35,304 nucleotides of DNA. Origin: Planctomycetaceae bacterium. Lineage in GTDB: Bacteria; Planctomycetota; Planctomycetia; Pirellulales; Pirellulaceae. Location: positions 1-35,304 of the forward strand of contig SKKK01000130.1 in NCBI GenBank assembly GCA_007121535.1, read 5' to 3'. Each line of letters opens with the position of its first letter. Within the stretch, counting starts at the first letter, position 1. A model generated the notes under the pieces. That model saw nothing but the letters and a program-made list of their open reading frames with translations, had not been told where the DNA came from and ran no database searches. The position numbers and the translations under genes are program-made. Shown here piece by piece: positions 23,958 through 32,085 of this stretch.

Positions 23958-26261
23958 CTAAGGTTCGGTCTGCCGGATGAAGAAGATGCGATCGATCATC
24001 ACGCTATCGATCTGGCCGGGGCGCTCCGGCGGGGCCACCCACAAATACAGCTTGCCTCGCAAATCGTGAACGCCCAAGTCGAATACCTGATATCGATCTG
24101 AGCCGGTCGGATCGACGTCCACTCGACGATGCGCGATGCTTTGGCCGTCGCGGCTGTCGTAGATGCCCATGGTCATGGCCACCCCGTTTTCGGCGGAACC
24201 TTCGTAACGGGCGACGACATAGCAATGCCAAGGGTTGCCGATGCGAAGGTCTTCGGAAAACCGCACTTGAGCCGCCCACTCGCGATGATCGCCCGGCATC
24301 CGGACCGCATACCCGTCGGCAGCCTGCGGATCCTGGACCACCGACGCCCATTCGCCGGGGCGGGCGAGGTGGATTTGATGGGCCGGAACGTCGAACCATT
24401 GGTCCGAGTCCAGGTCGCGGCAGAGTTCAGGGGGTGGTCCCGGCGGTCGAAAGCGGCTGCGCAAATTGGCTTCGTAGTCCTGGAATGTACCGTGTTCGCG
24501 ATGTTGTCGCACGTCGAATTCATTGGCCAGCCGAATGAACTCTTCACATGCCGCCACGGGATCCTCAGGGCCAGCGAACGGCAGTCGACCGATACGCGCG
24601 ATTCGTTGCAGAGCGTCGTAGCGGTTCAGCCACACGTGGTCGAGGGGCAGCCGTTCGCGACGCACGCGTTCGGCAAGCTTCGGGGTATCGGCAACCGCTG
24701 CGGCCGCGCGTTCAAAGCAGGCCGTCGCCGCGTTCAGATCCTTTAAGGTCAGCCACGCCGAGGTGTCCTCCATGAAGCACCGCAGATAGACATCCGAACG
24801 TTCGGCCGTATCGTGGATGATCTGTAAGTATTCCATCAAATGCGGCGCCGCCGGGCCGTAGTAGCCCTCCAGAAACTCGCGGATCAGCCGATCTTCGTCC
24901 TGTTCGGGGTCCCACATCAGTTGAGCAATCAACCAGGCTCGCAGCCGAACAAAATCTCCTACGGACGAATGGGCATCGCCCTGTTCGAACAACCCGACCA
25001 CGCGATGATCGACGAAGAAACGGATGTTCGGCCCCAGGACTCTCAAGTTGGGATGCGGCAGAATGTAGCTGCTAAAGTTGGTGACGTAATCCCATACGAA
25101 CAGACGGTCGGCGATCTTGCTCCAACCCCGGATATCGTGGCGAAAGGCTTCGTTCTGCGGTCCGTCCGCCAACGGTTGAGCGAACGAGCACTCGATCGAA
25201 CACAGCCGGATCACCACGTTGTGCCGCGGTCGAGCGTGCTTGGGTGGCTGCCGCGTGTACTGATAGGCCAGCGTTTCGACCAGCACGTCGGGAAATTCTT
25301 GCTCGATCCGTTCTGCCACGGCGTTGACAAAGCGCAGCAGCAGTCCGGCCGGGGACTCCTCCGCTTGTTCCACGCGGCGGCAGTTCTCGCATTCGCAGCG
25401 ACCGTACCAATCGTTTTGGCTGATCGAGACGAACCGGGCACCGGGCTGCTTGCGCAAGCGTGCGATGGCGTTGGCGGTCAGTTCGCGCCGCATGGCCTCG
25501 TTGGTCAGGCACAATTGGGCGAGGTGGTGAGTGCGTCGCCCGTCGATCTCGCTGTACCACTCCGGGTGTTGGTCGAAGTATTTTTCCGGTGGCAACAAGG
25601 GATAGAAGGTGTGCACGAAACCGCAGAACGACCGGTTCCCGCCATATTCGGCGGGGATGCGGTGATGGTGCCCGTTCAGCTTCCGACGCGCGGCGAACAG
25701 GGGATCGAAGGCATCCCGGTAGAAGGCGGCCCGCGAATGCAAACGAGGCTCGTGCACCCGATCCAGAGGCTCGATTCGCAAAGTGGGTCTTTTCGGAATG
25801 TAGCTTTCCGTCGACGTCCACCAGCGGCACCCTACCACGTCCTCCAAGAACGTGTACACCGCGTACAAGTCGCCTCGGGTCGCGTGACCCGCCAGCACCA
25901 GATGCGGCCCGCATGTCCTGATGACGATGCCGTCATAACCGATCTGCTGAAGGTTCAGATCGGGGGCGATCTGTTTCAGGCGAGCTGCATTGCCGACGAT
26001 GATCAGCTTCTGCTGGTCGCCGCTCTGATTCTCGCGACGGATCGGCAAGGTGGCGCCGGTGACCAGCGCCAGATGCTCCTGCAGTTCGGCTGCGGCCGTC
26101 CGCTGAACCGGTGTCGGGTCATCCGGCAGGCAGATGACATATTCGCTCTGGCCCTGCTTGACCAACACCAGCGATTTGTCGTCGTCGGCCGCGGTCGCCA
26201 CGGTGATCCACAGCATCAGCACAGCACCCGAGCAAATTCCGGTTGCATACGAGCTTTTCAT
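23958..26261 (-). CDS. Secreted DUF4838-family protein (glycosidase-like)
   Basis: With ATG 26261 (GGAGG seven bases upstream) the protein has 767 residues and a signal peptide ending ITVATAA. Residues about 30-130 look like the small alpha/beta domain found before GH20/GH67-type barrels (PTPVQRTAAAELQEHLALVT, GATLPI). The centre is the DUF4838 region: HPEWYSEIDGRR, LCLTNEAMRREL, QNDWYGRCECENCRR with a Cys-rich loop, and VLVETLAYQYTRQPP. The last 150 residues are a beta-rich domain. DUF4838 proteins are common in planctomycetes and Bacteroidetes, are thought to act on polysaccharides and are mostly uncharacterised. A motif 80 bp upstream (26341-26361) is shared with the M14-like gene next door. 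The open frame extends to 26465 but that part is intergenic repeat. Confidence 0.85.
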   Translation of the reverse strand: MKSSYATGICSGAVLMLWITVATAADDDKSLVLVKQGQSEYVICLPDDPTPVQRTAAAELQEHLALVTGATLPIRRENQSGDQQKLIIVGNAARLKQIAPDLNLQQIGYDGIVIRTCGPHLVLAGHATRGDLYAVYTFLEDVVGCRWWTSTESYIPKRPTLRIEPLDRVHEPRLHSRAAFYRDAFDPLFAARRKLNGHHHRIPAEYGGNRSFCGFVHTFYPLLPPEKYFDQHPEWYSEIDGRRTHHLAQLCLTNEAMRRELTANAIARLRKQPGARFVSISQNDWYGRCECENCRRVEQAEESPAGLLLRFVNAVAERIEQEFPDVLVETLAYQYTRQPPKHARPRHNVVIRLCSIECSFAQPLADGPQNEAFRHDIRGWSKIADRLFVWDYVTNFSSYILPHPNLRVLGPNIRFFVDHRVVGLFEQGDAHSSVGDFVRLRAWLIAQLMWDPEQDEDRLIREFLEGYYGPAAPHLMEYLQIIHDTAERSDVYLRCFMEDTSAWLTLKDLNAATACFERAAAAVADTPKLAERVRRERLPLDHVWLNRYDALQRIARIGRLPFAGPEDPVAACEEFIRLANEFDVRQHREHGTFQDYEANLRSRFRPPGPPPELCRDLDSDQWFDVPAHQIHLARPGEWASVVQDPQAADGYAVRMPGDHREWAAQVRFSEDLRIGNPWHCYVVARYEGSAENGVAMTMGIYDSRDGQSIAHRRVDVDPTGSDRYQVFDLGVHDLRGKLYLWVAPPERPGQIDSVMIDRIFFIRQTEP

Positions 26262-26340
26262 GATGGTTCCTCCGGCTGCTTTAGATCGGTTCGATTCCAA
26301 AGTGAACGCCCTACGTCCGATCTTCCGTTTGGTGGCTAGT

Positions 26341-26361
26341 GCGTTGTCCAGGCGAGATCTT
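26341..26361 (-). promoter_or_regulatory. Shared upstream motif, copy 1
   Basis: GCGTTGTCCAGGCG, one variable base, then GATCTT occurs here and at 27791-27811 with a single mismatch. It lies 80 bp before the DUF4838 start; the other copy lies 75 bp before the M14-like start. On the minus strand it contains TGGACA, a possible -35. No good -10 follows here. Confidence 0.45.
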
Positions 26362-26374
26362 GGGGTCGCGATGA

Positions 26375-26437
26375 GTGAGCGGCACGCGTTAGCCGCCGGT
26401 GGCGTGCAGAACCGGCGGCTAGCGCCCTGCCGCTCAC
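26375..26437. repeat. Palindromic GTGAGCGGCA/CCGCTCAC repeat
   Basis: GTGAGCGGCACGCGTTAGCC then GCCGGT pairs with ACCGGCGGCTAGCGCC then CTGCCGCTCAC around a loop of about 11 nt, forming a hairpin of about 63 nt between two minus-strand genes. It is the same family as the block at 10884-11013. Confidence 0.7.
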
Positions 26438-26474
26438 AATCCGCATTCTTCTCACGTCTTCCCATGTCGATCCA

Positions 26475-27716
26475 TTACGGTCGCGTACCCGCGTAGTACT
26501 CGGCAAGGCTCTTCATCAAAATCGCCCCGGCATCCAGACTCATCTGCTTCGAGGTCCAATCGCCCGAACCTTCACACAGGATGGTGGAGACGCCGAATTG
26601 CAGGAACGGTCCGTTGTTCCAATGCGAACCGTTGCCGGGCTTGGCGCGAATCGCCAGTGGCTTGACCAGCTTTTCGGGGTCGTTCTTCAGCATAATGTCT
26701 TTCAACTCTTCCCACGGCCCGAGGATCGAGCCCATCTCGGGACCCGGCAGCAGGATCGGCTCGACCGGTCCGCCCCAGGTATGCATGCTCCAGACGGTGG
26801 CCGGTGGCGCGTCGGAGGCCATCAACTGCTCCAGATCACGCTGCACGATGTACGCCTCATGAGCCTGACGCTCGGGGTCGGCCCCGTCGGGAAAGTACGA
26901 ACGGTTCATATCGACGCCTTGCCCGTTGACGCGGTACCAGCCGTTGGACGGCCCGTCGGGACTGGTCATCAAGACAAAGTGACAGACGCTGCGCCGGCGG
27001 AAATCGGCGCCCGCATCGCTCAGCAGCCAATCGATCATGCCAGCCATGCGCCATTGAGCATTGTGTTCCCCCGGATGCTGGTTGCCGATCCAGTGACCCC
27101 AACGGACCTCCGGCGCGTGGGGGCTGTCCGGATCGGTGATTTCCAAACGCAGCAGTTTTCGCTTGCCCAACGAATGCCCCAGCATATGAAGCGTTGCATG
27201 AGGATGCTTGGCCCATTCGTTCTTCAGTTCCACCATCTCTTCATAAGACATGGGCACCTGAGCCCCGAAGAAAACGACGTCTTCGGTGAACTCGGGGAAG
27301 AACAACGAATCGCCTCGCCGACCCGGATCATCGGGCTGACGCCAGCGGATCGGCTGCCAATTTCTTGCGTCGTAGGACCACGTCGCCGAATTGTGATTGA
27401 AGCGATACGCATCCCCACCGGTAAACTCCACGTCCAAGCGCAGCGTATTCCCTCGGGCATTGCGAAGGATCTGGAAGTACAACATATTGCACCAGGTGGG
27501 CTGGTTCGGTGCATGCCCCAACGAGATCTTGAAGTGATTGGGGCCCAGCCGTTCGATGGTTGCACCGTGCGACCCCAGCGGGCCGTCGAATTTGAAATCC
27601 TCGACCGACAGTTCCCTCTCAGCCGCCATTCCGACCGCACCGCTGACGGCCAGCCATGACGCCAGCAGCGTCAGCGCCCCACAAGCGGCGGTCCAAGCAA
27701 TCGTCGATTTCCTCAT
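26475..27716 (-). CDS. Secreted M14-family (carboxypeptidase-like) zinc peptidase
   Basis: A signal peptide is present (LTLLASWLAVSGAVGMAA). Residues about 35-160 form the beta domain that precedes the catalytic domain in cytosolic-carboxypeptidase-like M14 proteins. Catalytic residues are visible: GNQHPGEH (zinc ligands His214 and Glu217), DMNRSY (Asn-Arg, 270-272), SMHTWGG (zinc ligand His312) and ILCEGSGDW (catalytic Glu382). All key residues are in place, so the enzyme is probably active, cleaving C-terminal residues or amide side groups of an extracellular substrate. The start is ATG 27716 with GAGGAG about 9 bp upstream. Length 413 is normal. It is followed on the same strand by the DUF4838 gene and shares an upstream motif with it. 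Confidence 0.85.
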   Translation of the reverse strand: MRKSTIAWTAACGALTLLASWLAVSGAVGMAAERELSVEDFKFDGPLGSHGATIERLGPNHFKISLGHAPNQPTWCNMLYFQILRNARGNTLRLDVEFTGGDAYRFNHNSATWSYDARNWQPIRWRQPDDPGRRGDSLFFPEFTEDVVFFGAQVPMSYEEMVELKNEWAKHPHATLHMLGHSLGKRKLLRLEITDPDSPHAPEVRWGHWIGNQHPGEHNAQWRMAGMIDWLLSDAGADFRRRSVCHFVLMTSPDGPSNGWYRVNGQGVDMNRSYFPDGADPERQAHEAYIVQRDLEQLMASDAPPATVWSMHTWGGPVEPILLPGPEMGSILGPWEELKDIMLKNDPEKLVKPLAIRAKPGNGSHWNNGPFLQFGVSTILCEGSGDWTSKQMSLDAGAILMKSLAEYYAGTRP

Positions 27717-27769
27717 GGTCGATCTCCTCTATTTGCAGTTTTCTGTCGGAACACCTTTCGCTCGGCACG

Positions 27770-27811
27770 ATTATAACAACTTGTGCCAGGGCGTTGTCCA
27801 GGCGTGATCTT
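27770..27811 (-). promoter_or_regulatory. Candidate promoter with shared motif, copy 2
   Basis: On the minus strand TGGACA (27795-27800) is followed after 19 bp by TATAAT (27770-27775), a slightly long but plausible sigma-70-type promoter about 54 bp before the M14-like start. The -35 part lies inside the shared motif (27791-27811) also found before the DUF4838 gene. Confidence 0.45.
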
Positions 27812-27918
27812 TCGACCAAACGCAGAACCGAGCGGGGATCTGTTGTGTAGCATGAATAGCACCGCACCAACGTCTGCGGTGGCTACGTCGACAATCACCC
27901 GGTACCGAGGCCAGCACG

Positions 27919-28252
27919 ATGCGAGTGCACGCCACCCAATCCCCGTTCGCCTGGGAAGAACTGGAAGACAGCCCAAGCTCCAAGACGCTCAGGCAATTAC
28001 TGAGCTTGCCTGGCCGAGTTGCGCCGGAATGAAACGCTGCGGAAGTTGCTTGGCCTCGCTTCGGAAGAAGCTGTGCCGCAGAAGTGGAACCTGTCGCGAT
28101 TCTTGGACAACCTGGGACAAGAACCGCACTTGTCCGAACTGCATGAGATCTTTGACCGAATGATTCAGAATCTGGGTGATGTGGTTCCCGACTTGGGACG
28201 CCATACGGCTGGTGACGCCACCAACGCAATGCGGGCAAGACGTACGGGCTGA
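27919..28252 (+). pseudogene. Transposase relic (DUF772-type N-terminal part)
   Basis: From ATG 27919 the sequence reads MRVHATQSPFAWEELEDSP, typical of the start of DUF772/IS4- or IS1182-like transposases, and stops after 37 codons. In the frame beginning at 28007 it continues CLAELRRNETLRKLLGL, AVPQKWNLSRFLDNLGQEPH and VVPDLGRHTAGDAT, again typical of such transposases, ending at 28252. A deletion and frame change join the two parts, and the catalytic DDE domain is missing. No insertion-sequence ends were identified. Confidence 0.65.
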
Positions 28253-28318
28253 CGGTTCGCGTTCCCCGGAGCATCGACTTGCGTCGCTTTCCGGCCTTGC
28301 CGCGCGTCACAGGTCGCC

Positions 28319-29854
28319 TCAGACGTGGATGTGTCGCCAACCGCCGTGGAGGAAACGTCCGAGGAACAGCAACGAGCGGATGGCGATTTCGCCGTTTAAC
28401 GCGATCCACACGCCGATCAGTCCGTATTCGAGTTGATAACCCAGGATGTAGGCAGCGGGCAGACGGATCAGATAAGTGCTGGACCAAGTGATGATCATGG
28501 CCCAGCGGGTGTCGCCGGCGCCGCGCATTCCGGTGCGCAGGACCATGGCCAGCGCAAAGTTGGCTTGGATCAGCCCACAGATGAACAGCAGTCTGGGCAC
28601 CAATTCCAAGTGCAGTGGATCGTTGCTGATCAGACGCGTGAGCGGTTCGCCACCGATGCACAAACCGATGCCGGCCAGGGACATGAAGGCCATGGCAATG
28701 ACCGTACAGACGAAGATGCCCTGGGTGGCCATCCGCGGATTCCCCGCGCCCAGGTACTGGCCTGCCAGCGTGGCGGCGGCGATGCCCATGGCAAAGCCGG
28801 GCAGGAAACTGAACGCTTCCCACTGGACGGTGATGATGTGCGCGCCCATCAGGCCTTCCCGGGCGATGCCGTCGATGGCTTGAGCGCGTGCGATCAGTCC
28901 CACGATCCCGATGACCAACAGATTGCCGATCCACATCCCCATGCCTTCGACAAAGCTGGGAACGCCGACACGGACGATCCGCCAAAGCAACGCGGGATAG
29001 ATCGGCAGCGACCATAAGTGCAGACGCAGATCCTTGACACCACGGATCATCAGCAGCAGAATCAGCAGCGCGCCCGATGCATGGGCCAACACCGTGCCGG
29101 TGGCGATCCCGACGACACCCCACTCACCAGGCGACTGGAACGTCCAGTGCCCCAGGCTGATCGTTGCGCCGCTGAAATACCAACTGGCGCTGATGTTGAC
29201 CAGGTTGACCACCACCATCACGTAGAACGGCTTGACCATCTCGCCCGCCCCATGCAGACTCATGATCCCGATAAACATGAACGAAGCGAAGGGGACCCCC
29301 AGGGCGTGCGTCCGCACATAGCGGATACAATAGTAGCGAGCTTCTTCCGACAATCCGCCGATCGTCGCCAGGACCGGAGCGACCGCGTACAAAGTTATCG
29401 CGATCAGGATGCCCCAGCCGATCGAAAAGCCAGCGGCTTGGCCGAGTCCATGCATTGCCTCGCGCGTATTGCCGCGTCCCAAGCAGCGGGCGATCAGCGC
29501 CTGGGATCCGATTCCCAGGGAGCTGACAGCGATGCCGATGAACCAACCGACGTACGAGCCGATACTGACGGCGTCCAAAGCGGGCGTCGCGATCTCGCCC
29601 AAACCGCCCGTCAACATGATGTCGACCAGCCCCACCATCGCCCCCAGCAGGTGTTCGAAGAACACGGGCGCCGCAAGGATGATGATGGCTTGTGTCAGCG
29701 TCTTTCCAGCCAGTTTTCCGGAACGGATCTGGCCGTCCAGCACGGGGGTCACCAATTCGTCCGTCGGTTCGACGACGCCCATGACCCCGTTGTCCGGTAA
29801 GCCGTTGTCTGGTGAGCCGTTTTCCCTTGAGTGATCGGATTCCGTGATGGACAC
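28319..29854 (-). CDS. MATE-family efflux transporter
   Basis: A 511-residue membrane protein with about twelve hydrophobic segments. The internal twofold repeat of the MATE family is visible: PVFFEHLLGAMVGLVDIMLT in the first half, and VPSFVEGMGMWIGNLLVIGI in the second half. The end has RTGMRGAGDTRWAM, also typical. Such proteins export drugs, organic cations or metabolites in exchange for Na+ or H+. The N-terminus (about 45 residues) is an extra hydrophilic tail with the near-repeat DNGLPDNG encoded by a short tandem DNA repeat; a shorter start further in is possible. It is followed downstream only by transposase debris and appears to be a single-gene unit. The substrate is unknown. Confidence 0.9.
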   Translation of the reverse strand: MSITESDHSRENGSPDNGLPDNGVMGVVEPTDELVTPVLDGQIRSGKLAGKTLTQAIIILAAPVFFEHLLGAMVGLVDIMLTGGLGEIATPALDAVSIGSYVGWFIGIAVSSLGIGSQALIARCLGRGNTREAMHGLGQAAGFSIGWGILIAITLYAVAPVLATIGGLSEEARYYCIRYVRTHALGVPFASFMFIGIMSLHGAGEMVKPFYVMVVVNLVNISASWYFSGATISLGHWTFQSPGEWGVVGIATGTVLAHASGALLILLLMIRGVKDLRLHLWSLPIYPALLWRIVRVGVPSFVEGMGMWIGNLLVIGIVGLIARAQAIDGIAREGLMGAHIITVQWEAFSFLPGFAMGIAAATLAGQYLGAGNPRMATQGIFVCTVIAMAFMSLAGIGLCIGGEPLTRLISNDPLHLELVPRLLFICGLIQANFALAMVLRTGMRGAGDTRWAMIITWSSTYLIRLPAAYILGYQLEYGLIGVWIALNGEIAIRSLLFLGRFLHGGWRHIHV

Positions 29855-29911
29855 CAGGGTTCCTTATCTACGTCGTGCGGGGATCCCAACGGAAAGCGGC
29901 TGTGTTCTCGT

Positions 29912-31294
29912 CTACGGGCTGTAATAATTGTACGTCAACTTGGCTCTCCGATAGTGGTCCTGCTGCCAGAGCCGAGGCCGGTCCGGGTTGGGATTCGGTT
30001 CGGGGTTGTGGTAGATGCGGAGCTGGTTGCCGTTGAGGACCAGAATTTCCTCACGCCAATCTCCCGAAACATCGGCCACGTACAATCGATCGGCCTGTTC
30101 GGGGAACCGGTGAAGGAATTGGCCGGTGACGGGGTCGAACAGGGCCACGTCGCCGCTGCGATGGCGTTCGGTGGCCGCCGCCAGTTGCTTGTCTTCGCCC
30201 GTCCAGTGGATGGTCCAGATCAGTTCCACTCCACGGTCGGTCCAGCCTTCGGGAGCCACCTCGGCCATGTCGTACTGGATGATCAATTGGCCTCGCGAGT
30301 CGAACACAAAGGGCCGCTGGTTCACGTTGAAGCGACTGCGGTTCCAGATCTCTTTGCCGGGACGGCTGGGATCGAAATTGCCGGCCGCAAAGTTCTGCGG
30401 CTCCCAACGACGGTATTCGGCTTCCCAGATCAATCCTTCGTGATTGTACAAGAACACTCGCTCCGGCCCGCCTTCCTCGACCGCCACGACTTGCAGTCCC
30501 GGGATGTCCTCGCGGACTTTGTAAGCCCCGATGGCATCCAGATGACCTTGCACCGGCACCTTGTACAGCAACTGGCCGGTCGGGCTGATGATGTCGCCAC
30601 CCAACACGTGGTGCCGGCCATCCCCGTCCAGGTCGGCGATGCGCGCTCCGTTATGGGCGCAGGTCAGGAAATCGTCGCGGGACCACAGCGGTTGGTCTCG
30701 GCCGGCCTGCAAGTCTTCCAAGGCGTAGGCGGCCAGATAACGCCCGACGCGATATCCCTGCTTGTTGGTCGCCTGCAGCAGCAGATCGCGATCGCCCCGG
30801 CCGCGAAAATTGGCGATCACCAGATGCTCCCAACGTTCGGCGCCTTCGGGATAGGCAGGCTCCGCCGTCCACAGCGGCTTGCCCGTCCGACCGTCGACCA
30901 CGTGCAACGCACGGCTGTGAGTCAGGAACAGCACTTCGGTGCGACGGTTGCCGTCGATATCTGCCGCCGTGACTCCCGGGGCGTTGTGCCCCGGCAGCCC
31001 CTCTCGCTCGGAACTGCCACCGATGCGAACGTCGATCTTCTTGCCCCAAAGTTCTCGGCCGTCATTGGCATAAGCGCCGACGTGGCCCGGCACAGTCACC
31101 AGAAAATCCATGCGTCCATCACCGGTCAGGTCGGCGGTCAGCAAACCACCTTGGGAGTCCTGCGGAGCGGGCAATGCCAATTCGATGACGAACGGATTCT
31201 CGGGGTATTGAGGCCAGTCGGAAGCCAGGGCGAGCGTCTGGATCGCCGCTACCAGCCAAACGACCATGATCATGTTGCACGTGGCTCGAAGCAT
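29912..31294 (-). CDS. Secreted FG-GAP/beta-propeller-type protein
   Basis: The start is ATG 31294 with AAGGAGA upstream; the frame is open further but the signal peptide begins here (MLRATCNMIMVVWLVAAIQT, LALA). The 460-residue protein carries repeated Asp-rich turns: LTADLTGDGRMDFLV, VTAADIDGNRRTEVLF, ARIADLDGDGRHHVLGG and VADVSGDWREEILVLNGNQ. These are FG-GAP/VCBS-like calcium-binding blades of a beta-propeller. The pattern and the end (HYRRAKLTYNYYSP) recall rhamnogalacturonan lyases of the PL11 kind, so a polysaccharide lyase role is possible but not shown. It is probably exported and acts outside the cytoplasm. It is separated from the LOG gene on the same strand by about 75 bp. Confidence 0.75.
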   Translation of the reverse strand: MLRATCNMIMVVWLVAAIQTLALASDWPQYPENPFVIELALPAPQDSQGGLLTADLTGDGRMDFLVTVPGHVGAYANDGRELWGKKIDVRIGGSSEREGLPGHNAPGVTAADIDGNRRTEVLFLTHSRALHVVDGRTGKPLWTAEPAYPEGAERWEHLVIANFRGRGDRDLLLQATNKQGYRVGRYLAAYALEDLQAGRDQPLWSRDDFLTCAHNGARIADLDGDGRHHVLGGDIISPTGQLLYKVPVQGHLDAIGAYKVREDIPGLQVVAVEEGGPERVFLYNHEGLIWEAEYRRWEPQNFAAGNFDPSRPGKEIWNRSRFNVNQRPFVFDSRGQLIIQYDMAEVAPEGWTDRGVELIWTIHWTGEDKQLAAATERHRSGDVALFDPVTGQFLHRFPEQADRLYVADVSGDWREEILVLNGNQLRIYHNPEPNPNPDRPRLWQQDHYRRAKLTYNYYSP

Positions 31295-31368
31295 CGTGTT
31301 CTCCTTGTCGCGGTAATCGTGTGAACTTATCGAAAGACTCGTCATGTCAGCCTTATCACTCACTCCCC

Positions 31369-32001
31369 TCATGTCGCCTCGGACTCGATCCATTTGGGCA
31401 AACTGGGGGCCTGCCAAGCACGCATTTGTTCCAAGAGATGATCGGCTCGATCGCTCTCCAATACAAGGCGTCGATGTTCGGGCTGAAGCAATCGGACATC
31501 GACGGCGTGATCCAGAAAACGCAGGAAGTGGTCGAAGTACCCGGAGACGTTCAGCAGCCCCATCGGCTTGGCGTGCAATCCAAGCTGACTCCACGTCAGC
31601 ACCTCGGCAAATTCCTCGATAGTACCATACCCACCGGGCAAGGCGATGAACGCTTCGGCCAATTCGGCCATCCGAGCCTTGCGCTGGTGCATCGAGCCGA
31701 CGACCTGCAGATCGGTTACCCCGTGGTGCGCCAATTCCTTCTCCAGCAGTTGCTGCGGAATCACTCCGATCACGCACCCGCCCCCTTGCATGACTCGATC
31801 AGCGATCACGCCCATCAACCCGATATTGCCGCCTCCGTACACCAAGCTGATCTGCTGCTTGACCAGCGCGTCGCCCAACTCCCGAGCCGCCCGAGAAAAC
31901 GCCGGGTCATCGCCCGTGCTGGAACCGCAGAAGACGCAAAGACTGCGCAATTTGCCAGCGGCAGATGCTCGGTCGGGGATCGGGCCGGGTGCTTGCTTCA
32001 T
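31369..32001 (-). CDS. LOG-family nucleotide 5'-monophosphate phosphoribohydrolase (TIGR00730)
   Basis: A 210-residue Rossmann-fold protein. It has LCVFCGSSTGDDPAF at the N-terminus, the glycine-rich LVYGGGNIGLMGVIADRVM and the diagnostic PGGYGTIEEFAEVLTWSQLG. This PGGxGTxxE motif defines LOG proteins, which cleave ribose phosphate from nucleotide monophosphates; in plants and some bacteria this yields cytokinins. In most bacteria the physiological substrate is not settled. Key residues are intact. The gene is divergent from the MutS-like gene with only 84 bp between the starts, so the two probably have back-to-back promoters. The start at ATG 32001 gives a short extra N-terminus of about 18 residues. 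Confidence 0.9.
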   Translation of the reverse strand: MKQAPGPIPDRASAAGKLRSLCVFCGSSTGDDPAFSRAARELGDALVKQQISLVYGGGNIGLMGVIADRVMQGGGCVIGVIPQQLLEKELAHHGVTDLQVVGSMHQRKARMAELAEAFIALPGGYGTIEEFAEVLTWSQLGLHAKPMGLLNVSGYFDHFLRFLDHAVDVRLLQPEHRRLVLESDRADHLLEQMRAWQAPSLPKWIESEAT

Positions 32002-32085
32002 CAGCAGTCCTTGTGCTTGGCGTTACGTCGATGGTCGTTTATCTTACTAGCCGGGATTCGTTTGCACAGTACCGAAAGGAACACG

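Noticed and set aside
24840-26339. Plus-strand frame of 499 codons opposite the DUF4838 gene
   Set aside because: No motifs and biased composition; the minus strand has signal peptide, ribosome site and family motifs.
31321-32085. N-terminal extension of the MutS-like protein
   Set aside because: This part lies opposite the LOG gene, and a ribosome site precedes ATG 32086.
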